From: Amborella trichopoda
Lineage: Eukaryota > Streptophyta > Magnoliopsida > Amborellales > Amborellaceae
Assembly: GCF_000471905.2 (NCBI RefSeq)
Contig: NW_006499883.1
Coordinates: 1,257,273 to 1,321,272 of the forward strand
Reading direction: 5' to 3'
DNA: 64,000 nucleotides
The translations under genes were made by a program, and so were the position numbers. This document shows positions 32,268 to 43,932 of this stretch, in pieces (positions within the stretch are counted from its first letter, which is position 1; each line of letters starts with the position of its first letter). A model generated the notes under the pieces. The model worked only from the letters and a program-made list of their open reading frames with translations. It ran no database searches and had not been told where the DNA came from.

Positions 32268-34263
32268 GTAGAAAATAAGTCTAAAAAATAAAATAAAATA
32301 AAATCGAGGGTACTTGCAGCGGAAGGGAGAACTAGGATCGCCCACCTAGTAAATTATATCGAGATTGGCTGTTCTTGTCTTAGATTGCTAGATTTTAAAA
32401 CCCTGCTGGCTACTAATGCTCGTGTTATGCCAATTCATGGGCAAAATTCTGCCCACATTAGTGAAACTCTAGACAAGGCTCAAAATTTGGATCGTTGGGG
32501 TGGATTATCCATCCCATAGATCCGGGCCACATTGTTGGTCTGGATCGGTCCAAATCTATTCGAATGGGAGATCTGAAAAAATATTAAAGAAATAAAAATT
32601 TAAAATAGTTGTTTGTGGAGTGGGGAATTTAGGGGGATCTAAAAAATATTAGATAAACTTTAAAAAAAAATGTTAATGGGGGAGTGAATGTTAATGGGGG
32701 AGTGCTATTTGTGTGCGTGTGTTTTTTTTGTTTTTTGAGGGGGTGGGGGGGGGGGGGAGTGTGTCCCAGTCTAGTACCAATACATTCTCAAAACCGGTTT
32801 GGCCAGATTTTGAAAGACTGCTTTGCATCTAGTATTATATTGTGTAATATATTCACACAAAGTATAATCCTCACCAAGAGAAAAGGATGAAGTTTCAATA
32901 GACCTAGACTTTATGAAAGAAAAATAAAAGCCTCACCTCAAATCCTCGTCTAGAAAGTACTTTTGGGAATGGAAATGTCTATGATGGATCTAAATTAATT
33001 TCTAGCACTGATAATAAAATTTGAAAATTTTCAACACTGATTAAACTTCGAAACTCGAAAAATGGTACAGACCTTGCTGATCTATGAACACTTAATGTTA
33101 GGGTGAAATGGACAGTCTAGATAATTTATTATAATATACATGGTTTTAGAGCTTAAAATCCTTTTTTTTTTTCCACAATGAATATGTTCAAGCCGAGATG
33201 ATTGATGTAAAGATTTTCCAATTCCTGAATTCTAATTTTTTGATGAATATGCAGTGAGGCTTTATTTATTTTGGTAGGCTTGTATCAAACCATTTTCCAA
33301 GAGAAAAAGAAAAAATTATCCAATATATGATCCCCACCAAATGGGGAGTATAATTTAGTTCATGCGACATTGAACATCCCACAGTGTCATCACCATACAA
33401 TTAATATAGGGTACGGTTTGTATAGAGCGGAGTCTCCAAACAATCAAAGTAAAGCTCACCTTCAAATAGTATCGAGAAATGTGTTTTCAATACTAGAAAT
33501 CTTTGTGATAGCCTTAAAATATATTTTCATCTCTAATTTTAAAATTTAAAGCTTAAAAAATAGTGTAGATCGAGCTGTTTTACGAAAATTTAAATCTTGA
33601 AAATTAACAGTTCAAAAATGTATTACAAGATGCATTATTTCCAAAACTTGAAAATCCATTTTTTTCTCATTTCTATATATCTGAATATCGAAATGATCAA
33701 TTTGAAGAAACCACCTCTTCTGACGTGCGCCCTAATTTGATTTCCTAGAGCCTGGCACTTATATAAACTTTTTCCATTAATATAGGGTCCGTGTAGTATG
33801 GACCATCACAATATAATATGATTCAAGTGGGTGGCCCCATTCTCATCTTTATCACAATCCATCTATTGATTAGGCATGGTATACGTCAGACACTTGTTGT
33901 CAAAGATTCCTATGGTTGCATTTTTCTTTCTCTTTTCTTTTTTTTTAATTAATTGAAGCAAAGGTTTCTATGGTTTTATAGATCACAAAATATTTCTCCT
34001 TAGATTAATCCTCATTGTTTTCTCGATAACTTTTGATTATTGTGTCCCACAACGGGCCACCAAATATTAAAAGTAGTTCTAAGGGGAACTTTCCGGCATA
34101 CTTACTTTATACTCGTGCAATATGTGATAATAAAAAATTAATAAACCGATAAAAAAATAATCCCCACCATGCTTTTCCCTATTGGTCTTTTAAGGGTGGA
34201 ACTCTCTCCAAATAGGCATTGACACTTTCATATTGGGAATATATATATATATATATATATATA
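32268..34263. other. Non-coding with motif X copies
   Basis: No gene seen. Motif X copies lie at about 33060-33260 and 33470-33780. A G-rich run (about 14 G) is at 32741-32757, and an (AT)n microsatellite at about 34241-34263. Confidence 0.6.
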
Positions 34264-34349
34264 AACACAGTGAGCCAAAAATGCAATTTCAGTGCCATAA
34301 AGCCTTAACACAGTGAGCCAAAAATGCAATTTCAGTGCCATAAAGCCTT
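34264..34349. repeat. Exact 43-bp tandem duplication
   Basis: Two identical 43-bp units (starting 'acacagtgagccaaaaatgc') at 34264-34306 and 34307-34349, directly after an (AT)n tract. They lie at the start of a motif X copy. Confidence 0.92.
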
Positions 34350-34694
34350 AGGATGATATGAAATCTATTGTTGCCGCCAATTGTGAAATTTAAAATTTTA
34401 CAAACAGTAATGATCAAGAAGATCAATACACATTTGAAAATGGACGGTTTAGATAATGTGTCAGAAGAACAACTATTTTTAGGACTAGAAACCCCCTTTT
34501 TTTTTTTTCCATGTTTATGAATCTCGAGGTTGAGATGACCGATTTGATGGTTTTCCAGCATAGGAACAACTTTCTCTAGTGGGTTTTTAAGGTGCACCTT
34601 ACCAGTATAGTATAAGGTTGACTTCTTATATAAACATTTTGTGACGACCCAGTTTTTCGCGGCCCAATAGAGTGTAAGGCGGAAGAGAGAAGAA

Positions 34695-34840
34695 GTGAGA
34701 GCGCACGGCAGTGAGAGCGCTCAACAATGAGGGCGCACGGTAGTGAGGGCGCACGGTAGTGAGGGCGCACGGTAGTGAGGGCACACGGCAGTAAAGGCGA
34801 GCGACAGTGAGGGCACACGGCAGTGAGAACGCCGTGGGCA
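34695..34840 (+). repeat. 16-bp minisatellite in LTR
   Basis: Nine head-to-tail units of gtgagggcgcacggta type, all 16 bp except the last of 18. Strongly GC-rich compared with its surroundings. It sits about 55 bp inside the LTR. Confidence 0.93.
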
Positions 34841-36669
34841 GTAGTATGAGAAGCAGAAGTAGAGGGTGAGAGAGCGAGCGGCAGTAGGAGGCTGAAGGAG
34901 AGTGGCGCCATGCATGATGTGGGTGTGAGCTGCCATGTGAGATATGGGCCGTCGAGCACAAATTTATAGGGTGGTCTAAGGGACTTCCTCTTCTTTTCTC
35001 TTATGTTTATGAACCACTTGTCCCTTCCTTGTTAATTTGTGTGGCTTGTGTATCCACTTGTAAAGTGTGTGCCATGTGGAGATCCCTTGATGCCACTTGT
35101 TGTTGCATGCTACCCCCTTCTTTTTCCTATTTATTTCACCCCTTCATACCCCTCTCAAGTGTTTTCTCTCTCTCTCTCAACCATGTTTTTCTCCTTTGAC
35201 CTTTGAGCCCTTAGAGCCTCAAGCTTGAGACCCTCCATTGAAAGCTTGACCTTGGAGAAATACTGTGTAAGGGAACTTCAAGTAAGTAGATTCACTTCCA
35301 TGCTCTCATGATGCATGTTTTTGCTTGATTCATCTGAACATGAAATCATGTGTGTGTGATTATAAGTATGAACATTAATATGCATTGCATGAGGCTTAAG
35401 TTTGGTTATGGATGAAATCTTACTATGCATGTGGTTGTATATTGCAAAACTATGCTAGAAGGGGGCCCTGTTTCCCAGAAAAATTGGGCCTTCATTGCAT
35501 GACGATTTGGGGTAATGAAATTCTTTTGTTGGTCATGAAAAGTTGGGAATCGAGATATATGTGAGTCTAATCTAAGATTAAAGAGGGTTCATGTGGTTGT
35601 CTATCATGAATTGGGGGTTATTGATTGTTCTTTGGGTTATGCCGTGATTAACACTGTGAATTTCTAAGAAGTTTTCATGCTTTTATAATTAACCTTTGAA
35701 TAGCCAATTGAGGTCCAAACGATTCCAAATTACTGTTGTTTAAAAGATACAGGGGTCTACTATGATGTTCATGTTTAAAACTTGTTCAAATTATTTATAA
35801 ATGAGAAGTTATGCTTCAAATTATGCAAGCATGTCACTGTGAAGTTTTCACTGGAATTCATATTTGTTGCCTCTTTTACCATGAGTTTTGACTAATCAAA
35901 GAGAATCCAATTTCTCTCAAGCCACTGCCATTTGAAAGATCTTTGTGTGTACTAAAAGTTGCATGTTGAAATTATTTCGAAATTCCTTTTAAATTGAAAG
36001 TTATACCTTCGTGAAGAATGATAGGTCACTGTTAGCAGAATTCAGAAATTGACCTCTGGTTGCATGAGCTTTTGACCAACCAAATCAAGGCTAAATGCTT
36101 TCAAACCACCCCATTTGAAGGATACATATGTCTAGTATAAAATTGATTTCGGAAGCATGTCAAGATTTTTTAGGACTTGGAAACGGTGTTCATTTTATCA
36201 GAGCAATGTCATTGTTATGAAAGTAGAAAATTCCAGAATCTTTCCATTTTGTGGCAATGGTTAATTAGTCGACTAAAACGCCTCTGATTTAGCTCCAAAT
36301 AAGTTTTAAATGAAAGATCGGTGAATACTTGACTAAGTATAAGTCTGATTGAAATAAGGCATACTTATAACGTGAAATGGAATGTACTCATGTAATCATT
36401 GACTATGCATGGTTGAAATCAGTTATGCAAATAAAATAGTGAAATGCTACTGCTTGTAAAATAGCGAATGCTCAAGAGCCATGTTTATGAAAGACATGTA
36501 TGCTAATGAATGAGTGAGTGCTTATTGAATATGGCTGACTAAAATGTAGCAGACTACGAATACAATAGATCATCCAATTGTAGTATGTGATGATGAGATG
36601 AGTGCAAGTGATAAATGCTATGTGAAAATGAATGTGCGTGATGTTGAGATATGCTTTGCTATGATGTGT

Positions 36670-36851
36670 GTCCTGATGTGATTGATTGGAATGCTTTGAG
36701 CATATTGCATGACCATATGGAGATATGTGATACCGTGATATGTGTTACTGTGATACATGCTTTGAGCGTATTGCAAGACCATACTGAGACATGTGATATC
36801 ATGATATGTGTTATTGTGATATGTGACAGATTGGCATGCTTTGAGCGTATT
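36670..36851 (+). repeat. ~79-bp TGTGATAC array, left part
   Basis: Units start 'gctttgagcgtattgcatga' and continue with alternating 'tgtgatac' and 'gatatgtg' words. Unit starts at 36693, 36759 and 36838 are 66 and 79 bp apart. The third unit is cut after 'gtatt' by the nested gypsy element. Confidence 0.85.
36847..36851. repeat. Target site duplication, left
   Basis: GTATT, repeated at 46670-46674 on the other side of the nested element. The array unit 'gagcgtattgcatgacc' is restored when the element is removed. Confidence 0.85.
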
Positions 36852-36924
36852 TGTAAGGACAGAAGTTTCAGCCACTGTGTCACACAAGGCGGTAGGACGT
36901 CTGTTCAAAGAAGTAGCGCAAGCT

Positions 36925-37050
36925 GCACATCGGCATGTGCGTAGCACCGGCTGCGCATCGTCGTTTGCGTAGCATCGGCTGTGTTGTGCCAACTGCACAT
37001 CGTAGTGTGCGTAGCGCCGGCTGTGCATCACCGTTGGCGTAACGCCGGCT
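36925..37050 (+). repeat. 28-bp minisatellite in LTR
   Basis: Four 28-bp units of gcacatcg...tgtgcgtagc.ccggct type and one 14-bp half unit (gtgttgtgccaact). GC-rich. Its counterpart in the 3' LTR is 44007-44118, with the same 28/14-bp structure but a different unit order. Confidence 0.9.
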
Positions 37051-37159
37051 GTGTCCCTGACAGGCATGAGTTGTGAGTGCCACCTGTTGAGTGCATGCTG
37101 TTTTGAGTGCCACTTGTCCATGCTTGGCGCCACTTGGACAGCCACACCAACCTCATAGG

Positions 37160-37166
37160 TATTTAA
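37160..37166 (+). promoter_or_regulatory. Possible LTR TATA box
   Basis: TATTTAA in 'ggtatttaagccttccctct', followed by a CT-rich stretch typical of plant core promoters. It is conserved in the 3' LTR at 44227-44233. A promoter role is inferred from position and conservation only. Confidence 0.45.
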
Positions 37167-37904
37167 GCCTTCCCTCTCACCCACAGCACTCACTCTTCCC
37201 TCATCTCTTCTCTCTCTATTGGAAAGATATGTGAGTGTAGTAAAATGTTCGTGTTTTCCTACTGTTGAAGTACTTTATAAAAATGAAGTTATGTTTCAAA
37301 ATATAAGCGTATATCACTTTTGACTGTTTTTCCTGGATTTTCCACGGACACTATTGTGGTAACTGATTTTAATAAACCTAACGAGGTCCATTTCATGTCA
37401 AACCACAACCATTTGAAAGTTCTTTGAGTGGGATATCATTTGCATGTATAAATTATTTTTAATTTCTTCTTAAATTGAAAGTTATGCTCTATTTAATGAA
37501 AATACGTCACACTAGACAGTTTTGATAAAATTCAGAATTATCACCTTGTTTGGCACAGACCTTTGAACAACCAAATGGAACTCAAATTCTTTCAAATTAG
37601 CTTTGTTATAAAGATATATGTCTGGACCTAAACTTTGATTCTGAAATTGTCTCAAAATATTTCATGGTTTGAGAATTATAGTGATAGGAAGTAGGGTATG
37701 TCGTTGTTCTATGTACACAACAGGGTACAACTAGTAAACCCTCGTTTCCTTGAACCTTTAAGCGATCAAATGGGGTCCAATTTCCCTCAAAACCATCCCC
37801 ATTTTAAAAGATGGGTGTGTCATCAAATTCTAAATGAACCAAAATTTACGACCCTAATTGTGAGTGCACTTCATTGCCTATAATAGCAGGAAATGTGAAT
37901 TGTC

Positions 37905-38140
37905 ATACTCAAATTGTGATACTGTTACTGTCATACTGTGATACTGCTACTATCATACTGTGATACGGATATCATCATAATGTGACACTGATACTGTGAT
38001 ATTGGAACTGTGATAATGTGATAGCGTGACACTGATATTGTGATACTGATACCCTAAGCCCTACTAATACTGACCACTACGCCAATGGGCCACCCATTGG
38101 TAGTGGGTATTGTGATACTACTTTATACTGTGATATACTG
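37905..38140 (+). repeat. Degenerate TGTGATAC words in LTR
   Basis: More than a dozen variants of 'tgtgatact' and 'tgtcatactg' in a row without a fixed period. The same feature occurs at 45430-45680, 56290-56400 and 62885-63160 in the other LTRs. Confidence 0.85.
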
Positions 38141-39182
38141 TTGAATATTATTATGCCGACATTTGTTGACTGTACCTTGACCTTAATGATAGCACTGGGG
38201 TTGGGAGGTGAAACTGGATAACAGGGTGGGTCGCTTCCCGCAAATCTTTATTGGCATTATGCATTAGGTCACCCAATGATAGTGTAACGCTCTCTCGTCG
38301 GAAGGGCACATGAGAGGGTCATGTCTTGTAAGGCCTCTGCTTATCAAATACCCAAAACACGCTGGGGACGTATGTGTCAAAGGACATTACGAAATGCGAC
38401 ACCCACTTGTCATTGTCCTTCGTCCTGAACGAGAGTAGAGGTTCCATGCTACAGGATTTGCTTGACTCGATCGATAGAACTTCTATTTCAGGAGTAGGTT
38501 CTTCTAGCTTCTATTGTGTGAAACTGTGAACTGTTAGTCTTACTTTCCGCTTAAAATGAAATGATTTATGATTTATGCACTGAATGTTCCTGCTTATTGA
38601 TCTGTGTTTATCCTTATGCTGTGAAGGCATTATAGAGCATAATAGAGGAAACGTTCTTGATATCTCCGTAAATTAGTGAGCACTATTAACTGCTATCACC
38701 GTTTATAGAAGTTGAAATGAAAGGGTGGAGATCTGCTTACTGGGCTGTTAGTTCATTCTATATTTTTCTCCCATGATTGTAGAGTGATAGTCTTGATCTG
38801 AAGGACAGACGACGACTTGCATGCTGAACATGTGAAGCTTGAAGTTTTGGAGAAAAGATCCTGCAGAAGTTTTTCATAGTCGGTGTTTTGTAGCCGTGCC
38901 ACTTGGATGTTTTTGTACTTTGTATTCTCTGGGCCAGTAGTGCCTTGAAATGATTGTGAAAACATTTTTTCGTTAGTGGATGTTAATAGAAATGGTTTTG
39001 TTTTTGTATTAATATCTGTTTGATTAATGGATTTCGTTTAGTTTTATTTCGTGGCTTGCTCTTGATTCCGCCTGTTATATGCGTTGAGCCACTCCCACCT
39101 CAGTGGCATTCGTGACCTCTGGTCGGGATCACGCACTTTGTTGCCCTCCGGTAAGAGTGAGGGGGCGGGGTCATGACAGTTA

Positions 39183-39194
39183 TGTTATCAGAGC
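39183..39194 (+). promoter_or_regulatory. Primer-binding site
   Basis: TGTTATCAGAGC differs at one base from the plant consensus TGGTATCAGAGC and lies four bases after the 5' LTR end. Confidence 0.85.
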
Positions 39195-39433
39195 AGTCAA
39201 GACAGGATTCTTGGCCTAGGAAGTTTTAAGAGTGTCTGTAGGATGGTTGTTTGATAAGCTAGTAACTGAATGTTTGTGTTTTAGGTTGAAGATGTCAAGG
39301 ACTCGAGCGAGTTCAAGTAATGAGAATACCGAGGCCTTCAGTGAATTCTTTAGAACCTTGGGGCAATGACACAAATAATATGGGACTCTATGCTGGCTTC
39401 ATCGACCCCGGCACCTGAACAGAGTGATAGAAT

Positions 39434-40230
39434 TTGATAGAAAGTTTCAGGAGACTGACACCTCCGAACTTTGTGGGGCATGGAGGAGTAGAGAAGGCTA
39501 AGAGAAGGAGGAGACAGATAGAAAAAATCTTCAAAGTTTTAAATTGTATAGACGAGCAGAAGGTTAAGTTGGATACGTTTATGCTTAAAGGAGAAGCTGA
39601 GCACTGGTGGAGCTCAGTAAAGCAGTTGCGGGAAGGGTCACGAATTGTAACTACTTGGGAGAATTTCCTGAAAGTATTTTATGAGAAGTATTTTCCCGAC
39701 TCGGTAAGGCAAAGAAAAGAGGTAGAATTTATAGAGCTGCAACAGGGAAAGATATTAGTAGAGCAATATGCAGTGAAGTTTGTTAAACTCTCCAGATATG
39801 AGCTGCATATTATTAACTCTGAAGCGTGAAAGGCTAGCAAGTATGAGAGGGGCCTTCGGCCCGATATGAGGGGAAGCATTATTTCAGCAAACCTCAAGAC
39901 CTTCTCACTGCTGGTGGATCTGGGCCTAAAGATAGAGAGAGATTGTGAAGACTTTGGAGCTAGAAGAGAAGGGAGATTGGGTGTCGCATAGCCTGGAAGT
40001 TTTAAGAAGAAAGCGCGACTGCCTCCAAGGAGAGAGTTGTAGGGGAGAAATAATCCGAATGGTGTCAGGATCCCAAGGGTTTTTCCAAATGATATAAGGA
40101 GTAGTCGACGCCCAGTCTACCCTCACTGTGGTCTGGATAATCATAAAACAACTGAGTGCTTCAGGAAGACTAAAGCTTGCTTCTGGTGTGGCAAGCCAGG
40201 CCATCTTGTAAAAGACTGTCCCGTCAAAGG
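39434..40230 (+). pseudogene. Gypsy Gag
   Basis: The first frame (39434-39829, 131 residues) holds a retrotransposon Gag domain: KLDTFMLKGEAEHWWSSVK, TWENFLKVFYEKYFP, RQRKEVEFIELQQG and AVKFVKLSRY. It ends at a premature TGA. A CCHC zinc knuckle follows in another frame at 40178-40219 (CFWCGKPGHLVKDC), with all four metal ligands intact. The real start is probably upstream near 39293 (an ATG after 'gaag'), where a frameshift separates it from the rest. Confidence 0.9.
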
Positions 40231-40289
40231 ACTAGAGGACCGACAGAGGGCTCAAGGGCCGGTAATTGCCCTGACAAAGCAAGAGGCCA

Positions 40290-40980
40290 AGGCATCAATC
40301 TCTGTTATTCGAGGTACGTTTTCTATATGTGGAATTGAAGCAAGAGTTTTAATTGATCTTGGATCTTCCCACTCATTTGTTGCACTGGACTTTGCATGTC
40401 ACCTGAATGTTAGACCTGCACAACTTGATTGGACTTTGATAGTATCTACCCCTATGGGAAACTCAATAGAAATTGATATAATGTATAAGCAGTGTGAGGT
40501 TGTAATTAAAGGGCATATGTTGCCCATAGACTTTGTAAGAGTTTTAATTGATCTTGGATCTTCCCACTGATTTGTTGCACTGGACTTTGCATGTCACCTG
40601 AATGTTAGACCTGCACAACTTGATTGGACTTTGATAGTATCTACCCCTATGGGAAACTCAATAGAAATTGATATAATGTATAAGCAGTGTGAGGTTGTAA
40701 TTAAAGGGCATATGTTGCCCATAGACTTGGTACTCCTGGATGTCCAAGACTTCAATATTATCTTGTGTATGGATTGGTTGTCCACTCACTATGCCATAGT
40801 GAAGTGCTTTGATAAGACTGTAACCTTTAAGTGCTCGAGCCAACCCGAACTGTATTTTAAGGGAATCAAGGATGTTTCTCCTTTACACATTATCTCATCC
40901 CTTTGGGCTTCTAGTTTGTTGGCAAAAAGATGTGTGAGATTCTTGGCTAATGTAGTAAAAAATCGGGATGTCTAGTCCAA
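40290..40980 (+). pseudogene. Gypsy protease with internal duplication
   Basis: The aspartic-protease block reads LIDLGSSHSFV, where the usual form is LIDPGSSHSF or LIDSGATHSF; the catalytic Asp is kept. A 195-bp stretch (40343-40537) is repeated at 40538-40732, in frame, with only two differences that I can see, one of which turns the Ser codon of SSHSF into a stop. The second half carries VLLDVQDFNIILCMDWLS, where most elements have GMDWL. It ends at a stop just before RT. Confidence 0.9.
40343..40732 (+). repeat. 195-bp tandem duplication
   Basis: Copies at 40343-40537 and 40538-40732 start 'agagttttaattgatcttgg' and are almost identical (a C/G difference creating a stop, and a T/G difference near the end). 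Confidence 0.95.
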
Positions 40981-40981
40981 A

Positions 40982-41846
40982 TTGGAAGAGATACCGGTGG
41001 TGAGAGAATATTCAGAGGTCTTTCCTGAAGAGTTAACTTCTCTGCCTCCAGTTAGGGAGATTGAATTTGAAATAGAGTTGGCCCCTGGAACTACTCCTAT
41101 ATCTAAAGCCCCTTATAGGATGGTCCCAGCGGAGTTAAAGGAATTAAATGAGCAATTACAAGAATTATTGGATAAGGTTCGTCCGACCTAGTGTGTCACC
41201 ATGGGGCTCACCGGTTTTGATTGTTAAGAAGAAAGATAGGACCTTAAGACTATGCATTGATTATAGACAGTTGAATCAGGTCACAGTGAAGAATAAGTAC
41301 CCATTACCCAGAATTGATGACCAATTTGACCAACTACAAGGAGCCCAAGTATTTTCTAAAATTGACCTCCGGTCATGTCACCATCAGTTGCAGGTTACGA
41401 AATAGGATCTCTCCAAGACTGCATTCAGGACTCGTTATGGCCACTATGAGTTCTTAGTCATGCCTTTTGGGTTATCGAATGCCCCGATCGTCTTTTTTAA
41501 TATGATGAACATAGTTTTTAGACCATATCTGGATAACTTTGTAGTGGTCTTTATAGATGATATTTTGGTGTATTCCTGGAATCAAGAAGAACATGACCAA
41601 CATTTAAGAGTGGTCCTCCAGACTCTAAGGACAGAGAAATTGTATGCTAAGCTCAGTAAGAGTGAATTCTGGCTCCTAAGCATGGCTTTTCTCAGGCATA
41701 TTGTTTCCAAAGAAGGGGTTGCAGTTGATCCTTGTAAGATTGAAGATGTGCTTAAATGGGGAAGACCAACGAATGTATCTAAAGTCTGTAGTTTCCTGGG
41801 ACTGATTGGGTATTATAGACGTTTTTGGAGCAGTTCTCGAAGATAG
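40982..41846 (+). pseudogene. Gypsy reverse transcriptase
   Basis: Blocks in order: [85 protein letters not shown] and the catalytic [10 protein letters not shown] (FIDD at 41550-41561). A frameshift at about 41178 (two G missing where others read AAGGGG) and a stop at 41404 break it; otherwise the domain is well preserved. Family members have Gly-Tyr in place of the Ser-Cys after KIDLR. Confidence 0.93.
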
Positions 41847-42250
41847 CACTTCCCCTGACCCGCCTAACCCAAAAGGAAGTCAAGTTTCTATGGTCTAATA
41901 ACTGCGAGAGAAGTTTTTAGGAACTGAAGAAAAGACTAACTACATCCTTGATACTGACCTTGCCTGAGGGGATTGAAGATTTTACAGTCTACACGGACGC
42001 CTCGCACAAAGGGCTTGTGTGTGTACTGATGCAACGAGGAAAGGTTAGAGCCTATGCCTCCTGGCAATTAAATCCATATGAGCAAAATTATACCACTCAT
42101 GATTTAGAGTTGGCGGCTGTGGTTTTTGCCTTAAAACGTTTAGAGGCATTATCTGTATGGAATCCAATTTAAAGTGTTCACCGACCATAAGAGCCTTAAG
42201 TACATATTTTCTTAGATAGAATTCAACATAAGGCAAAGAAGATGGATGGA
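41847..42250 (+). pseudogene. Gypsy RNase H
   Basis: An open frame at 41948-42172 carries [26 protein letters not shown] and [13 protein letters not shown], the first two catalytic blocks of a gypsy RNase H. The last block (FTDHKSLKY) continues in another frame near 42177-42205 after a frameshift. Confidence 0.9.
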
Positions 42251-42503
42251 TTTGCTCAATAATTGTGTTTGTACCATCAACTACCACCCGAATAAGACAA
42301 ACGTCATGGCAAATGCCTTAAGTAGGAAGCCTGTGGTGTCAATGGCTCACATAATGGTCCGAGAGATGAAAGTACTAGAAGATGCAGTAGAATGGCACCC
42401 AGCTCTGCTCCTTGAGGATGAGAAAGGAATAATTTCATGTATAAGAATAGAACCCCATCTCTTTCAGCAAATCTGGTTAGCGCAGAAGAAAGATCCTTAG
42501 TTC

Positions 42504-43690
42504 ATGAAAATTTTCGAGGAAATAAAGTCGGAAGGTAAGGAGGATTTTGCTTTGGGTAGTGATGAAATGTTAAGATTTAAAGGTCGGGTTTGTGTCCCTA
42601 ATAATGAGGAAGTAAAAAGGGCTATCTTGGAAGAAGCACACCACTCCCGTTATACAGTGCACCTAAGAAGCACGAAAATGTATCAAGATCTAAAAGAGAT
42701 AGTTTGGTGGAATAATATGAAGAGAGAAGTAGCGCAGTTCGTTTCTAGGTGTTTGGCATATCAGCAAGTGAAGGCTGAACATCACAAACCTGCCGAGCAG
42801 TTACAGCCCTTACATGTGCCAGAATGGAAGTGGGAGCATATAACTATGGATTTTATGTGGGGCTTGCCTAAATCAGGTATGGCGCATGATAGTATTTGGG
42901 ACATTGTAGACCAACTCACTAAAGTTGCTCATTTCTTGCCGGTCCGCACTACTTACACCCGGGAAAAGTTGGCCCAGCTATATATTAAGGAGATAGTAAG
43001 ACTGCATGGGGTGCTTGTTTGTATTGTGTCCGACAATGACTCTAGATTTACTTCAAGGTTTTGGACCAGTCTATAGTCGGCCATGGGGACCAAACTCACT
43101 TTCAGTACAGCTTTCCACCCTCAAATTTATGGACAGTCGGAAAGAATCATTCAGACCTTAGAAGATATGCTGAGGGCCTGTGTCATGAATTTTAAAGGAA
43201 ACTGGGATGATCATCTGCCTTTGATAGAGTTTTCTTATAACAATAGTTTCTAGGCCAGTATCCAGATGGTGCCTTTTGAGGCATTATATGGGAGAAAGTG
43301 CAGATCACATATATGTTGGGACGAGGTCGGCGAGAGGAAACTATTAGGGCCAGAGATTGTTTAAATAACCTCAGAGAAGATCGCTCTAATTCGAGAAAGA
43401 CTTAAAATAACTCAAAGTCGGCGGAAGAGTTATGTTGACAATCGGAGAAGGGACCTTGAATTTGAAGTGGGTGATTGAGTTTTTCTGAATGTATCGCCAA
43501 TTAAGAGCATAATGAGATTTGGAAAAAAGTGGAAGCTGAGTCCATGATTTGTTGGACCTTTTGAGGTTTTAGAAAGAATTGGAGTCATGGCATATCGATT
43601 GGCACTACCACCTGAATTAGCCAATATTCATAATGTGTTTCATGTGTCACTATTGAGAAAGTACCAGCCCGATCCGTCCCACGTCTTGAA
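42504..43690 (+). pseudogene. Gypsy integrase
   Basis: The open frame 42504-43076 has the His-His-Cys-Cys region; the second Cys is replaced (CLAYQQ where the sister element has CLTCQQ), so zinc binding is lost. The core continues with [32 protein letters not shown] and [12 protein letters not shown], keeping two catalytic acids, then a stop at 43076. The third acid lies in the following [16 protein letters not shown] block. Stops near 43252, 43363, 43478 and 43545 interrupt the C-terminal part. Confidence 0.92.
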
Positions 43691-43890
43691 ATATGAGTCG
43701 ATCCCGATCAGGGAAGATTTGACTTATATTGAATAGCCAATTGAGATACTAGACAGAAGAATTCATGTGTTACACAACAAAAAGATTCATCTAGTTTGGG
43801 TTTTGTGGCAGTATCATTCGAGGGAAGAATCAACGTGGGAACGAGAGGATTAGATCCGGGATAAATGCCCCCATTTATTCAAATAGTAAA
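43690..43890 (+). pseudogene. Chromodomain-like C-terminus
   Basis: After the FHVSLLRKYQPDPSHVL linker come DLTYIE, a stop, PIEILDRR, LVWVLWQYHSREESTWERE and CPHLF. These are the strands and helix of the short chromodomain at the end of Tekay-type integrases, which in family members is thought to guide integration to chromatin. Two stops remove it here. Confidence 0.85.
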
Positions 43891-43932
43891 GTTAATGATT
43901 TTGGGGACAAAATATTTTTAAAGGAGGGATGA

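Larger units (their letters stand above)
28130..33200. repeat. Duplicated segment, copy B
   Basis: Without the inserted TRIM, 28130-28753 plus 30675-31080 follows copy A (22880-23880). From 31255 to 33170 it follows copy C (54318-56033), including the shared hAT-type element and the 'attcatgggcaaaattctgc' block at 32430 and 55450. Copy C has a deletion of what lies between about 28350 and 31255 here. No coding capacity recognised. Confidence 0.85.
34640..36851 (+). mobile_element. Gypsy solo LTR, left part
   Basis: Begins TGTGACGACCCAG, the same type of start as the Tekay-type LTR at 61227 (TGTAACGACCCAG). Continues with a 16-bp minisatellite, a long region that matches the other LTRs in blocks (for example 'tgaaagttat' and 'accaaa.caaggc'), and the ~79-bp TGTGATAC array. 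It is split at 36851 by the nested element and resumes at 46675. No internal coding DNA adjoins either outer end, so it is a solo LTR of about 4.1 kb. I see no clean target duplication (cattt on the left, ctctt on the right). Confidence 0.75.
36852..39178 (+). repeat. 5' LTR of nested gypsy element
   Basis: 2,327 bp, from TGTAAGGACAG to GTCATGACA. Lacks about 470 bp that the 3' LTR has at 44288-44757; the join is at about 37217, after 'tctctctcta'. Carries a 28-bp minisatellite, a TATTTAA box, and a TGTGATAC-rich stretch at 37905-38060. Confidence 0.9.

Noticed and set aside
34576-34961. Minus-strand frames with repeated PSLPCALTTVR
   Set aside because: Translation of the 16-bp LTR minisatellite, present in three frames at once.
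36618-37193. Minus-strand frame of 191 codons
   Set aside because: Spans a TGTGATAC array, an element junction and a GC minisatellite; this is not a protein-coding pattern.
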